A stretch of DNA of 64,000 nucleotides, taken from assembly GCF_003182255.1 (NCBI RefSeq), contig NZ_QGTQ01000024.1:38425-102424 (forward strand), written 5' to 3'. Below are positions 24,430 to 34,058 of the stretch, in pieces. This stretch comes from Paenibacillus cellulosilyticus. Its GTDB lineage: Bacteria > Bacillota > Bacilli > Paenibacillales > Paenibacillaceae. A program made the translations under genes and the position numbers. Position 1 is the stretch's first letter. The number at the start of each line of letters is the position of its first letter. A model generated the notes under the pieces. The model had not been told where the DNA came from. It saw nothing but the letters and a program-made list of their open reading frames with translations, and did no database searches.

Positions 24430-25794
24430 CTATGCCTCCGATTTCGCTTGAGTCGATTGTACAGGTACGTAACATACAGCAATGATGCTTCCATCGCTGG
24501 CATAACCGTTTCCGTAGCTGGCGTACCAATCTCGCTCCACGTCCAGCTCATAATTAACCGATGCTCCCAGCCAGCGGTAAATCCGTTCAAGCACGCCTGT
24601 CATGAAGCCGTATGCCTCGCATTTCAAGCATGCATACAGCCCGCCGGCCAGCTCCTTTATTTGTGGATCACCCTTCCGTAATGGGAGATTATCCCATACA
24701 TCTGTCGGTGCGAAGCAGACTTCATAGGCTTCCTCTTCCGCAATCGCCTCACAGCTGCCCGTCATATAAACAAGAAGATTCCGATTCGAATCTGCGCCGC
24801 TGCGCCGCAGCCATTCGATTGAAGCCTCGTCAGCCTGTTTGACCCGATCACTGCCGACGGCTCGGAAGGACGCAACACGAATGGGATGCCGCCAGACCAC
24901 CTCGATATGGTCGGTCTCTTGGCTGCGTCTGACGGGAAGATACAGCTTCATCCGGGCGATGTTCCCATTCAGCTGGACGTATTCTTCCAACATGCCATGC
25001 CCTCCAAGCGCAAATGTACTGCGCGGCAGCCATTCCGATAACAGTCGGTTCCATGCTGCAACAATCGTCTGCGCAGATCCATACGGTGTTCGGGTCATCG
25101 CGTACAAGCCGCCAGGGAGATTCATTGGAGCCAATTCGAGTCGCTCCCGCTCGGCTTCCTCAACCGCATGCCGAGTACCGCCATCGCTCACCGCGATTAA
25201 CTGATATCCAAAGCCTTGTTCTTCTGAATCGACGTTCCAGCCGAATATTCGCAATCGGCCTGCTTCGAAGCCAGCCTTCACTAAGCGTATACGGAACGTT
25301 TCAAGTGCCGCCTCTTCGATTCCTTCTTCCTGCTCAGCCGAGTACAGGAAACCGATCCCCTGTTCCGCGCTCAATCGAATGACGCTGACATCGGGATACC
25401 GTTCCGATACATCTCGCTGCTCCAAGTACGCAACACGTTCATTCAGGCGAATACGTTCGAAGCTATAGATCATCTCCGACTGCCTATACATGCCGGGGGT
25501 CAAGCCGGTCGTGCGTTTGAATGCTTTGAGGAAGGTCTGATACGAATCGAACCCGCATTGAAAACCGACATCGATAACCGCCATATCGGTCTGTCGCAAT
25601 AAGCATCCTGCTTCGTTCGTCCGCCGCTTGCGGATATATTCCTTAATGGGATGTCCCGTCATCGCGTAGAACATCCTATATAAATGCGGCACAGACAATG
25701 CAGACGCTTCCGCAATCTGTTCAAGCGTCAGCGGCTCATCAAGCCGCTCTTCAATAAAGTCGATGGCGCGCTGCACAAGCTCAGCTGTCCGCAT
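24430..25794 (-). CDS. AraC-family regulator with C-terminal GyrI-like effector domains
   Basis: 454 residues. The AraC DNA-binding domain is N-terminal (about 5-105; LEQIAEASALSVPHLYRMFYAMTG, AVIDVGFQCGFDSYQTFLKAFKR). A long C-terminal region (about 125-445) ends in a GyrI/Rob-type small-molecule-binding domain (VVWRHPIRVASFRAVGS, GGLYACLKCEAYG). The middle looks like a second diverged copy of that domain, which would explain the extra length. It heads a minus-strand operon with a VOC protein and a small protein. GGGAGGAG precedes the ATG. Confidence 0.9.
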   Translation of the reverse strand: MRTAELVQRAIDFIEERLDEPLTLEQIAEASALSVPHLYRMFYAMTGHPIKEYIRKRRTNEAGCLLRQTDMAVIDVGFQCGFDSYQTFLKAFKRTTGLTPGMYRQSEMIYSFERIRLNERVAYLEQRDVSERYPDVSVIRLSAEQGIGFLYSAEQEEGIEEAALETFRIRLVKAGFEAGRLRIFGWNVDSEEQGFGYQLIAVSDGGTRHAVEEAERERLELAPMNLPGGLYAMTRTPYGSAQTIVAAWNRLLSEWLPRSTFALGGHGMLEEYVQLNGNIARMKLYLPVRRSQETDHIEVVWRHPIRVASFRAVGSDRVKQADEASIEWLRRSGADSNRNLLVYMTGSCEAIAEEEAYEVCFAPTDVWDNLPLRKGDPQIKELAGGLYACLKCEAYGFMTGVLERIYRWLGASVNYELDVERDWYASYGNGYASDGSIIAVCYVPVQSTQAKSEA

Positions 25795-26000
25795 GGCTCC
25801 TCCCTTCTGCCGCCAAGGCTGCAGTCCATGAAGTTCATGAGCAAATCATAACAAATTATTCCTGATTTGAAGTATCATTTTTTATCACATTGGCACAGGT
25901 AGCGATGATGTGCTTTAACACCAGAAAACCTACAGCATAGCCCCATCTCGGGCAGGAGACATTAAGCGTACCACAACAGAAATGAGGTGCTTTACTCAAG

Positions 26001-26807
26001 ATGAAAAAGCAAATCGCGAGTGCAATTATTATTTTATCGCTGGCATCTGGCTGTACGACACATAATGGAACTACGACGATTAAATCACGAGATGGAGCAA
26101 CACCGATCCGTACAGGGATGAATACGAGCTCTGTGACACCTGCACGCCATCTTTCGCAATCATCGTCGATCTCAACGCATGGCACTAGCTCCGGCTACCG
26201 CTCGATGTCGACATCGTCGCCGCAGCAGCGCTGGATCGTCATCGGTGGCGGCGGTAATTTAAACAATTGGAACCCGAACTTCCAGTTCCCAACGACAGGT
26301 ACGGGTAACAACTACGGAACAGGCAACAATTACGGTACAGGTAACAACTACAATTATCCATCTACTCCATCGACTCCAACAACACCGTCCACGCCGACGA
26401 AGACGCCAGCTACGCCGTCAGCACCATCCAACACGACGGCTTCAACTCAGGCGCAGCAGGTGCTGTCACTGGTCAACACGCAGCGTAAAAACGCCGGTCT
26501 CGGCGCGCTAACAATGGACAGTGCACTCTCGAATGTGGCGCTCGTGAAGGCGAAGGATATGATCAACAACAACTACTTCTCCCATACTTCGCCGACTTAT
26601 GGTTCGCCGTTTGATATGATGAAGCAGTTCGGTATCTCGTACCGTACGGCAGGCGAGAATATCGCGAAAGGGCAATCCAGTGCAGATCAAGTTATGAATG
26701 ACTGGATGAATAGCCCTGGTCACCGTGCGAACATTCTGAACAGCAGCTACACGAAGATCGGCATCGGCTACTACAATGGCGCTTGGGTGCAAGAATTTAC
26801 GGGCTGA
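26001..26807 (+). CDS. CAP-domain lipoprotein (YkwD-like)
   Basis: 268 residues. A lipoprotein signal peptide ends in LASGC, predicting a membrane-anchored extracellular protein. A Ser/Thr/Asn/Gly-rich linker follows, with three NNYGTG-type repeats (about 95-115) and a Pro/Thr-rich spacer (about 118-148), then a C-terminal CAP/SCP domain (about 150-268) with VNTQRKNAGLGAL, FSHTSP, AGENIA and SPGHRANIL, carrying the conserved His-Glu-His set. Related YkwD/SafA-type proteins act on the envelope or spore surface; enzymatic activity is not established. Confidence 0.9.
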   Translation: MKKQIASAIIILSLASGCTTHNGTTTIKSRDGATPIRTGMNTSSVTPARHLSQSSSISTHGTSSGYRSMSTSSPQQRWIVIGGGGNLNNWNPNFQFPTTGTGNNYGTGNNYGTGNNYNYPSTPSTPTTPSTPTKTPATPSAPSNTTASTQAQQVLSLVNTQRKNAGLGALTMDSALSNVALVKAKDMINNNYFSHTSPTYGSPFDMMKQFGISYRTAGENIAKGQSSADQVMNDWMNSPGHRANILNSSYTKIGIGYYNGAWVQEFTG

Positions 26808-26840
26808 TTAGGATTAATGCAGCGAATGATTAGCCACAAT

Positions 26841-26868
26841 AAAGGGACGAAGCAGCCGCTTCGTCCCT
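26841..26868. terminator. Bidirectional terminator between CAP and chemoreceptor genes
   Basis: AGGGACGAAG and CTTCGTCCCT form a 10-bp stem with a 6-nt loop. On the minus strand it is followed by TTTATT. Confidence 0.8.
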
Positions 26869-26873
26869 AATGT

Positions 26874-28973
26874 TTATACCGTGAATCTCGCCAATGATTG
26901 ATGCAGGCTCTCCGATACTTGCTCCAACTGCTCTGCCAGATCAACGAGTCCGTTGCTGACGCCGGATTGCTCGACGCTGTGCGAGGCCACTTCTTCGGAT
27001 GTCGCCGACGATTGCTGGGACACGGAGCTGACTGTGCTCATAAGCTCAGATAATGTAACCTGCGACTGATCCAACTGCTGAATCGACGCCGTGACGCCGC
27101 CAAGCCGATTCATGAAAGCAGTCATCTGCTGATGTACCTGTGTGAAAATCATGTCCGCCTCTTTCACTGACGCAATCTGTTCTTGGAAAATCGGCCGTGC
27201 CTCGTCCAGTGCATCAACGGTCGAAAGAATGTCTGCTTGAATCGAGTCGGTAATTTCATTCACCATCTCAATGGACCGCTTCGACTGCTCCGCTAACTTG
27301 CGGAATTCGCTAGCAACAACCATGAAGCCTTTGCCGCCGTTCGCGCCGGAACGTACCGCCTCAATCGTCGCGTTCAGAGACAGGATGTTCGTCTGCTTCG
27401 TCAATTGTTCAAGCGCAACGAGCATGGAACGGATCGAAGACGTGCTTTCCTGTAATTGATTTACTTTATTAATCATTAACGATATACTTTGTTCGGTTTG
27501 CTTCGTGTTCGCGCGCAGCGAGTTCATATAGACCGCTCCCTGTTCACTCACTTGGCGAACCTCTTGTGCGAGTTCATACATTGCTTCATTGGATGTAATG
27601 ACCTCTTGCAGCTGCTGACCGATCTGCACGGTCAGGCCCGTGCCTTGCTCCGCCTGCACAGCAAGCATCGCCGCCCCGCTTGCAATCTCCTCCGTCGCCA
27701 GCGAAATTTCTTTCGCCGCGTCAGCTGTTTTGCGCGATGAATCCAGCAGCACTCTCGAGTTGCCGACCACCTGGTTCGCGGATTGATTCGTCTGGACGAC
27801 GAGAGCCGCGATATTTTCCATCATCTCATTAAAGCTGCTTCCGAGCTCACCAATCTCGTCTGACCTTTTTTGGAACGATGCTCGAACTTGCAAATCGCCC
27901 TGCGCTCCCTGCTTCATGAGCTTGCTCATCTTCGCCAACGGCTGTCCAACCATTCGAACCATGCCAAGGCCAATGAAGACGGACAGGATCGCAGCCAGAA
28001 TCGCAATGCCGCCTGTCAGGTTCAGAATCGTACGCGTATCCTTCACGAGAATGTCGGTCGGATACATATTGATCAGATTCCATCCCGTCGTCGTCGACTC
28101 GAAATAAACGACAAGCGATTGCTCGCCGCGTTGGTCCGCGCCCTCGAACGATCCCGTATGCGCCTTCGGCGGCAGTTGAACGACGGAAGCTTGTCCAAGC
28201 CACCCAGAGCTGTCACCCGAGCCATCGGCGTACATAATTGTATTTGAAACCGGGTTAATGATGATCACGCTATTGCCATCCTGCACATTGGAGGACAAGT
28301 CAGACAGCAGATTCGCCAGCATCTCGTATTTCAGCTCAAGGACGAGCACTCCAATCTCTTCACCCGACGGGCTTGTTACGAATCTAGCAATACCAAACGT
28401 CGGCCCCGCTCCGTCGCGCGCGATAACGCCCTTCTGCTCGGTTGCGATCCACTGCGGTTCACCGCGTGCGCTTGATGCTGCCTTGAACCACTCCGTCTCT
28501 CTCAAGCTGGCCACTGACTCCGCATTGCTATCTGTACTAATATTCGTGCCATTGGTTAATAACATGCTTAAAGACTTGATCGCTGAATCGGTATAAATCA
28601 TTTCTTCGAATTTGGTTTGCAGCTTGTTCGTCGCATTCAGTTTTGCAAGCGCTTCCGATTTCGGATTCACGAGTGCCTCCAATGACTCCGTCATCGAGAA
28701 ATCCGCAACGAACTGCTTCGTCTCAAGCGCATAGTTGCTAAGGACAATGTCCAGCTTGCTCCCCGCTTGCGAGATTGCCGAAACGGAGCTGTCGACCACT
28801 TTGTCCTTAATGGTGGATTTCGCCATCTGATAAGAGACGACGCCTACCGCCATAACAAACACTACAATGCCAATAAAGAAGATCAAAAACAGCTTCATAC
28901 CGATGGACTGCATTGGATTAGACATCCCATTCCCGAATAACCGCTTTCTCGAACTCGCCTGCATTGTGTTCAT
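26874..28973 (-). CDS. Methyl-accepting chemotaxis protein
   Basis: 699 residues. Helix 1 at about 26-48, an extracellular dCache-type sensor (about 50-310; FGIARFVTSPSGEEIGVLVLEL), helix 2 (about 318-342), HAMP (about 343-395; MVRMVGQPLAKMSKLM) and a methyl-accepting signalling domain (about 420-699) with the hairpin tip region around LTKQTNILSLNATIEA. The tip is less canonical than in B. subtilis McpA, but the domain is complete. Transcribed alone; ligand unknown. Confidence 0.94.
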   Translation of the reverse strand: MNTMQASSRKRLFGNGMSNPMQSIGMKLFLIFFIGIVVFVMAVGVVSYQMAKSTIKDKVVDSSVSAISQAGSKLDIVLSNYALETKQFVADFSMTESLEALVNPKSEALAKLNATNKLQTKFEEMIYTDSAIKSLSMLLTNGTNISTDSNAESVASLRETEWFKAASSARGEPQWIATEQKGVIARDGAGPTFGIARFVTSPSGEEIGVLVLELKYEMLANLLSDLSSNVQDGNSVIIINPVSNTIMYADGSGDSSGWLGQASVVQLPPKAHTGSFEGADQRGEQSLVVYFESTTTGWNLINMYPTDILVKDTRTILNLTGGIAILAAILSVFIGLGMVRMVGQPLAKMSKLMKQGAQGDLQVRASFQKRSDEIGELGSSFNEMMENIAALVVQTNQSANQVVGNSRVLLDSSRKTADAAKEISLATEEIASGAAMLAVQAEQGTGLTVQIGQQLQEVITSNEAMYELAQEVRQVSEQGAVYMNSLRANTKQTEQSISLMINKVNQLQESTSSIRSMLVALEQLTKQTNILSLNATIEAVRSGANGGKGFMVVASEFRKLAEQSKRSIEMVNEITDSIQADILSTVDALDEARPIFQEQIASVKEADMIFTQVHQQMTAFMNRLGGVTASIQQLDQSQVTLSELMSTVSSVSQQSSATSEEVASHSVEQSGVSNGLVDLAEQLEQVSESLHQSLARFTV

Positions 28974-29293
28974 CGCGATCTCATCATCCCCGGAATATTT
29001 ATAGTCTATTAGGCGGATAAATTATATCATTCTTCCAAAATATTGTATACTACACAACACAATAATTTAGTCGAATCACAAAATATTACCTGTTTTTTAT
29101 TAAAAATTACCTTCTTTTTATAGTTGCTAATTAATTGGGTTAAATGTTAAGCACAAAAAGGACCAACATTAGATCTGATCGCTGTTACTAACTAGGCTTT
29201 TCTAGAAAAAGCCCGGTACCCAAATGGACGCTCTCAACCTATAATACGAAATAGAGTCAGACCTACCCTAGCAAACCGAGAGGAATGTTGTAA
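28974..29293. other. AT-rich divergent promoter region
   Basis: A 320-bp gap between the divergent chemoreceptor and esterase genes, rich in poly-T/A runs. A TATAAT at 29240-29245 is a likely -10 for the esterase, with a weak -35. GGCTTTT and AAAAAGCC (29194-29212) form a small inverted repeat. No gene seen. Confidence 0.5.
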
Positions 29294-30253
29294 ATGCCAA
29301 CGATCGATATGCCCCTAGAGCAGTTGAAAACGTACGAAGGAAGAAACCCTCGTCCAGCGGATTTCGATGCTTACTGGGACCGGGCATTGGACGAGCTTCG
29401 TGCCGTTGACCCGCAAGTCGAGCTCATTCCGAGTTCGTTCCAGACGCCGCAGGCGGATTGCTTCGATCTTTATTTCACGGGCGTCCGAGGCGCTCGTATT
29501 CATGCCAAATATGTTCGTCCGAGGAACGTAGAAGGCCGTCATCCGGCTGTCCTTCAATTCCACGGTTACACTGGCAACGCTGGCGATTGGAACGAGAAGC
29601 TGGCTTACGCATCTCTCGGATTCTCCGTGCTGGCATTAGATTGCCGCGGCCAAGGCGGCTACTCGGAGGATGTTGGCGGTGTCCGAGGCACTACGCACAA
29701 CGGCCACATTATCCGCGGTCTGAATGACCATCCCGACAACCTGCTGTTCCGCCATATCTTCCTCGATACGGCACAGCTGGCGCAGATCGCGCTCGCACTG
29801 CCAGAGGTGGATCCCGATCGCGTCTATGCGATGGGCGGCTCGCAAGGGGGCGCCTTAACGATTGCCTGTGCGGCGCTTGAGCCTCGTGTGAAGAAGCTTG
29901 CACCTGTATTCCCGTTCCTCTGCGACTACAAACGCGTATGGGAAATGGATCTCGACAAGGACGCATACGGAGAGCTGCGCACATTCTTCCGCCATTTCGA
30001 TCCGCTGCATGAGAAGGAAGATGAGATTTTCGAGAAGCTCGGCTATATCGACCTTCAGTATCTAGCAGAACGCATTCGCGGCGAAGTACTCATGTTCGTC
30101 GGCCTGATGGACACGATCTGCCCGCCATCCACGCAGTTCGCTGCGTATAACAAGATGACGGCGCCAAAGCAGTACGTCATCTATCCCGACTTCGGCCACG
30201 AGCATCTGCCAGGCTGCGGCGACCGGACGATGCAGTTCTTCTTGGAGAAATAG
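29294..30253 (+). CDS. CE7 family acetyl esterase (acetylxylan esterase / cephalosporin-C deacetylase)
   Basis: 319 residues, the standard length of family CE7 alpha/beta-hydrolases. The nucleophile serine lies in AMGGSQGGALT, the acid in VGLMDTICPP and the histidine in DFGHEHLPG; the oxyanion region LQFHGYTGNAGDW is also typical. It removes acetyl groups from xylo-oligosaccharides and related small esters in the cytosol (no signal peptide). GAGAGGAA precedes the ATG. Monocistronic with a strong terminator. Confidence 0.94.
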   Translation: MPTIDMPLEQLKTYEGRNPRPADFDAYWDRALDELRAVDPQVELIPSSFQTPQADCFDLYFTGVRGARIHAKYVRPRNVEGRHPAVLQFHGYTGNAGDWNEKLAYASLGFSVLALDCRGQGGYSEDVGGVRGTTHNGHIIRGLNDHPDNLLFRHIFLDTAQLAQIALALPEVDPDRVYAMGGSQGGALTIACAALEPRVKKLAPVFPFLCDYKRVWEMDLDKDAYGELRTFFRHFDPLHEKEDEIFEKLGYIDLQYLAERIRGEVLMFVGLMDTICPPSTQFAAYNKMTAPKQYVIYPDFGHEHLPGCGDRTMQFFLEK

Positions 30254-30263
30254 AAATAAAAGA

Positions 30264-30307
30264 AACTCGGAGAGAGCATGCCACCATGCTTCTCCGAGTT
30301 TTTTTGC
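30264..30307 (+). terminator. Terminator of the CE7 esterase gene
   Basis: AACTCGGAGA..GCATG pairs with CATGC..TCTCCGAGTT and is followed by a run of T. It also lies just behind the convergent ilvD. Confidence 0.9.
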
Positions 30308-30319
30308 CGCTGATACGCA

Positions 30320-32011
30320 TTATTCGATCAAATCCGTTACCGCTCCCTTGGAGGCAGATGCAACCAACCGCGAATACTTGGCGAGCACGCCTGTCTTGAA
30401 CTTGAGCGGCGGCTGTACCCACGCGCTTGCACGTTCCGTCAGCTCCTCGTCTGTTACGTCGAAGCTGATCTGCTGCGTCTCGCTGTCGATCACGACCGTG
30501 TCCCCGGTCTTCAGCAGCGCGATTGGTCCGCCTACCTGCGCTTCTGGCGAGACGTGGCCGACCACGAAGCCATGTGAACCGCCCGAGAAACGGCCATCGG
30601 TCATGAGCGCGACTTCGCCGCCTAGCCCTTTGCCCACGATAAGTGCCGTAACCGACAGCATCTCCGGCATGCCCGGTCCGCCCTTTGGTCCGCAGTAGCG
30701 GATAACGAGTACGTCCCCTGCTTGAATCTCATCTCGCAGAATGGCCTGCGTCGCATCGTCCTCGCTATCGTAAACTTTCGCTGGTCCGACGAAACGCGTC
30801 TTCTTCATGCCGGACATTTTGGCTACAGCCCCATCTGGAGCGAGGTTGCCCCTTAGCACGACAAGCGGACCGTTTGACTTAAGCGGTTGATCCATCGGTC
30901 GGATGATCGCTTGCTCCGCTTGCAGCGGCTCGGCATCCGCCAGGTTCTCCGCCAGCGTCTTGCCCGTTACCGTCAGACAATCCCCATGGAGCAGTCCTTC
31001 TGCGAGCAGCATCTTCATGACCCCTTGCACGCCGCCGATATCGTTCAAGTCCTGCATCACATATTTGCCGCTTGGCTTCAGATCGGCCAGATGCGGTACG
31101 CGAACGCGAATCCGTTCAAAATCGTCCAGCGTCAGATCGACCCCAACCGAATGCGCGATCGCAAGCAGATGCAAGAACGCATTCGTCGAGCCGCCAAGCG
31201 CCATGACGACCGTAATGGCGTTCTCGAACGCTTCCTTCGTCATGATGTCCTTCGGATAAATATCCTTCTCCAGCAGCGCCAGCACCTGCTTGCCCGCTTC
31301 GGCACATTCAACCGCCTTGTTCGGCGAAATCGCCGGTGTCGAGGAAGAGCCAGGCAGGCTCATTCCCATCGCTTCCGCCGCTGCCGCCATCGTGTTAGCC
31401 GTGTACATACCGCCGCAGGAGCCTGGACCCGGGCAGACGCTGCACTCGATTTTATGCAGCTGCTCATCGTTCATTCGGCCATCGTGGTAGCTGCCAACCG
31501 CTTCGAATGCCGTAACGATATCCACGTCCTTGCCGTCCAGCTTCCCTGGCTGGATCGTTCCCCCGTACACATAAACAGCCGGAATGTTCATTCGGCCAAT
31601 CGCCATTAGGCAGGCCGGCGTGTTCTTATCACATCCGCCAATTGCGACCAGCGCATCGAACCGCTCAGCACCCGTTACAATCTCGATCGAATCCGCAATC
31701 GCTTCCCGGCTTGGCAGCGAGAAGAACATTCCTTCATGCCCCATCGAGATGCCGTCCGATACGGTGATCGTGTTGAAAATAAGCGGTGCCCCGCCGTTCT
31801 CCCGTACCCCGCGTTTGGCTTGAACCGCTAGGTCATGAATGTGCATGTTGCATGGCGTGACCTCACTCCATGTACTCGCAACGCCGATCATCGGCTTCTT
31901 GAAATCATCATCGTTGAACCCGACAGCCCGCAGCATGGCGCGGTTCGGCACCCGATTGACACCTTCGCTGATCACTTTACTGCGCGTACGCAAATCTTTG
32001 TGCTCTCCCAT
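30320..32011 (-). CDS. ilvD: Dihydroxy-acid dehydratase
   Basis: 563 residues, full length. It dehydrates 2,3-dihydroxyisovalerate and 2,3-dihydroxy-3-methylvalerate, the third shared step of valine, leucine and isoleucine synthesis. Iron-sulfur cysteines lie in [13 protein letters not shown] and [20 protein letters not shown]; the C-terminal [17 protein letters not shown] is typical. It follows a GntR regulator by 19 bp and is probably co-transcribed with it, an arrangement separate from the T-box-controlled ilvBH locus. Confidence 0.96.
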   Translation of the reverse strand: MGEHKDLRTRSKVISEGVNRVPNRAMLRAVGFNDDDFKKPMIGVASTWSEVTPCNMHIHDLAVQAKRGVRENGGAPLIFNTITVSDGISMGHEGMFFSLPSREAIADSIEIVTGAERFDALVAIGGCDKNTPACLMAIGRMNIPAVYVYGGTIQPGKLDGKDVDIVTAFEAVGSYHDGRMNDEQLHKIECSVCPGPGSCGGMYTANTMAAAAEAMGMSLPGSSSTPAISPNKAVECAEAGKQVLALLEKDIYPKDIMTKEAFENAITVVMALGGSTNAFLHLLAIAHSVGVDLTLDDFERIRVRVPHLADLKPSGKYVMQDLNDIGGVQGVMKMLLAEGLLHGDCLTVTGKTLAENLADAEPLQAEQAIIRPMDQPLKSNGPLVVLRGNLAPDGAVAKMSGMKKTRFVGPAKVYDSEDDATQAILRDEIQAGDVLVIRYCGPKGGPGMPEMLSVTALIVGKGLGGEVALMTDGRFSGGSHGFVVGHVSPEAQVGGPIALLKTGDTVVIDSETQQISFDVTDEELTERASAWVQPPLKFKTGVLAKYSRLVASASKGAVTDLIE

Positions 32012-32030
32012 TGTCCTCGCTCCTATCTCA

Positions 32031-32696
32031 TTAGAGTAATCCGTGAAGCTCCTGCATCGGACGGATAAAATTCTGTTTCATCAGTGCATGCGCCCGCTCA
32101 CTATCCTTCTGCTCGAAGGCTTCAATAATGGCAGCATGCTCTTCAACGGAAGCGCCGGTTGCCGTCATCGATTGCTGCAGGAACACATACTTGAACCGGC
32201 GGATATGAATTTGGAGCGAAGCGCTGAACGATGCAGCGTACGGATTGTCCGATAGCTCCATGATCAGGTTGTGAAACTGCTCATCCGTCTCCATTGCTTG
32301 GTACGCCTGCCCGCTCTTGATCGCAGCCGCGAACTCTTCATTGATCGCCTTCAGCTGCTCGATCTGCTCGGGCAAGATTACTTGCGCCGTTGCTTCCGCC
32401 GCTAACGCTTGGAGCGCCGCCATCGTCGGGTACATTTTGAAAATATCGTCCTTCTCAATGACCGTTACAATCGTTTCTTTGCCCGGACGGGTAGAGACGA
32501 GCCCCTGCACCTCCAGCAGCTGCAGCGCTTCCCGAATCGGTGTGCGGCTGACGCCTAACGAGTCGGCTAGCTCCGCATCGAACAGCTTCTCGCCGGGCTG
32601 CAGCGTACCATCAATGATCCAACGCTGAATTTGCGACAAAGCGCGTTCTTTCGCAGACATTCGTAGAGGCGAGACGTAATTGGTTGGGATTGGCAT
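32031..32696 (-). CDS. GntR-family (FCD) transcriptional regulator
   Basis: 221 residues. The N-terminal winged helix (about 10-75) contains [28 protein letters not shown]; the C-terminal all-helical FCD ligand domain (about 85-215) has metal-binding-type residues in MELSDN and [14 protein letters not shown] regulators bind small organic acids. The ATG at 32696 has GAAGG 8 nt upstream; another ATG lies at 32705. The gene is upstream of ilvD and preceded by a dyad covering its promoter, so autoregulation and control of ilvD are likely. Confidence 0.9.
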   Translation of the reverse strand: MPIPTNYVSPLRMSAKERALSQIQRWIIDGTLQPGEKLFDAELADSLGVSRTPIREALQLLEVQGLVSTRPGKETIVTVIEKDDIFKMYPTMAALQALAAEATAQVILPEQIEQLKAINEEFAAAIKSGQAYQAMETDEQFHNLIMELSDNPYAASFSASLQIHIRRFKYVFLQQSMTATGASVEEHAAIIEAFEQKDSERAHALMKQNFIRPMQELHGLL

Positions 32697-32725
32697 GGTT
32701 ATCATCCTTCGTTCATTCGTTTGTT

Positions 32726-32752
32726 ATATGCAATATATCGCATATTGCATAT
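32726..32752 (-). promoter_or_regulatory. Operator dyad over the gntR-ilvD promoter
   Basis: ATATGCAATA (32726-32735) and TATTGCATAT (32743-32752) are perfect 10-bp arms around 7 bp. On the minus strand a TTGAAT..TATATT promoter with 18-bp spacing overlaps it. The layout fits repression by the adjacent GntR protein. Confidence 0.7.
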
Positions 32753-32764
32753 CAAATTCAAGTA

Positions 32765-32819
32765 CAAAAAAACAGCGACGGTCAAGAAGCCGAAATTCCG
32801 GTCCTGACTGCCGCTGTTG
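32765..32819 (-). terminator. Terminator of the Eis-like acetyltransferase gene
   Basis: ACAGCGGCAGTCA and its imperfect complement flank an inner CCGGAA/TTTCGG stem, followed on the minus strand by seven T. Confidence 0.85.
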
Positions 32820-32850
32820 CCACATCGAACGAGACTATTTTATAAACCAA

Positions 32851-33972
32851 TCAGAACTTATCCGTCTTATACCAAAACAGAGGCAGCGGGAACCAGCCAG
32901 CAGGTGCGCCGACCTCCATATACCGGCTATGCTGCGTGAGCAGCAGCTTCTGCGCTTGCTGCTTACTGAGCGTTACTGCATCAGGCTTAGCCGTACGTTC
33001 CACTGTCACGCCATGCTCATCAACGCGCGCTGTAACGGGTTGACCATCCATGACGGCAGAGAATTCTCCTGCTACAAGTCCCGTAGACCGGTGCTTTAGC
33101 GTTAAATAGGCTTCTACTACGTTAGCAAAATCCAAAATGTTATACATATCGGATGTCTCGATGACACACTCTTCCGCAAGTTCACCCAGCTGTGCATTGA
33201 GTGCCTTATCGTAATCCGGCGAGTTGACGGTAACCCGCCATACCTCCTGATTAGCCATATAAGCTTTAATTGTCCGTACAATTTGATCCGGATGCTCCAG
33301 CGCCAATTCCGAAATCTCGTTCCCTTCTTTATTCACGAGCAAATAACCAATCAATCTGCCCGCTTCCAGCACTCCTAGCGGATTAAGATTAAACGTCTTC
33401 ATAATTTGAGGCAGTATCTGCGCAGCCCGCTCCACATGGGCCAGCCGCGAAGTATTCAGCCGCTGCGCCAAAGCCACTGCTCCTTCAGCTTCAAACAGCG
33501 GACAAAAGGATATGCCTTCCGCATTCGTATCCTTAAGCGCATGACGAATGTTGTCCTGAGTGACCGTATGCTTGACCCTCGCGCCTCCAAGGGTGAAGCC
33601 AAAATACTCATAACGCTGACGCTGGCCCGCCAGTACGATCATATCGTACGCTTCTTCGCTCAGTCTCTCCAGCCAGCTGTTCATCAGCACCTTCATATGC
33701 CCTTCGCCGCGCGCACGAGGATGCACGGACACGGTGCCCAAGTACCCGGTTTGCAGCTTGTGATCGCATACGTTCAACCGCTCTGGCAGAACCGCCACTA
33801 GCGCGCGCATCCTGCCCTGCTCGTCGACAGCAACCATTTGCAGAGATGAGGAATCGATGCCCTTACCATATACTTTGGGAAGAAGCGTTTCGAAGTCCGC
33901 ACCAAAAGCATAGTTCGCGAGATCAATATACTCGTTTCTTTCTTCAGGCCTTGCGCTTCTGTATTCAGCCAT
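32851..33972 (-). CDS. Eis-like GNAT acetyltransferase with C-terminal SCP2-like domain
   Basis: 373 residues in three parts: an N-terminal GNAT (about 1-150; GYLGTVSVHPRARGEGHMKVLMN), a central second GNAT-like fold, and a C-terminal sterol-carrier-like domain (about 275-370; GEFSAVMDGQPVTARVDEHGVTV). This is the Eis architecture of enzymes that acetylate aminoglycosides or protein lysines. I chose the ATG at 33972 because TGAGGAG lies 10 nt upstream. A 10-bp dyad sits immediately upstream. Confidence 0.9.
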   Translation of the reverse strand: MAEYRSARPEERNEYIDLANYAFGADFETLLPKVYGKGIDSSSLQMVAVDEQGRMRALVAVLPERLNVCDHKLQTGYLGTVSVHPRARGEGHMKVLMNSWLERLSEEAYDMIVLAGQRQRYEYFGFTLGGARVKHTVTQDNIRHALKDTNAEGISFCPLFEAEGAVALAQRLNTSRLAHVERAAQILPQIMKTFNLNPLGVLEAGRLIGYLLVNKEGNEISELALEHPDQIVRTIKAYMANQEVWRVTVNSPDYDKALNAQLGELAEECVIETSDMYNILDFANVVEAYLTLKHRSTGLVAGEFSAVMDGQPVTARVDEHGVTVERTAKPDAVTLSKQQAQKLLLTQHSRYMEVGAPAGWFPLPLFWYKTDKF

Positions 33973-33988
33973 TGTCTTCGTGCTCCTC

Positions 33989-34014
33989 AATTGTTAAGTC
34001 GTCTTACTTAACAA
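33989..34014. promoter_or_regulatory. Operator-like dyad upstream of the Eis-like gene
   Basis: ATTGTTAAGT and ACTTAACAAT are perfect 10-bp arms separated by 6 bp, 16 bp before the start codon. It could be a repressor site or a weak hairpin behind the upstream MFS gene; no T-tract. Confidence 0.55.
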
Positions 34015-34058
34015 TTCGGATTCAGCGGCCAGTCTCCTGCTCCATCGAATAGGAATGA

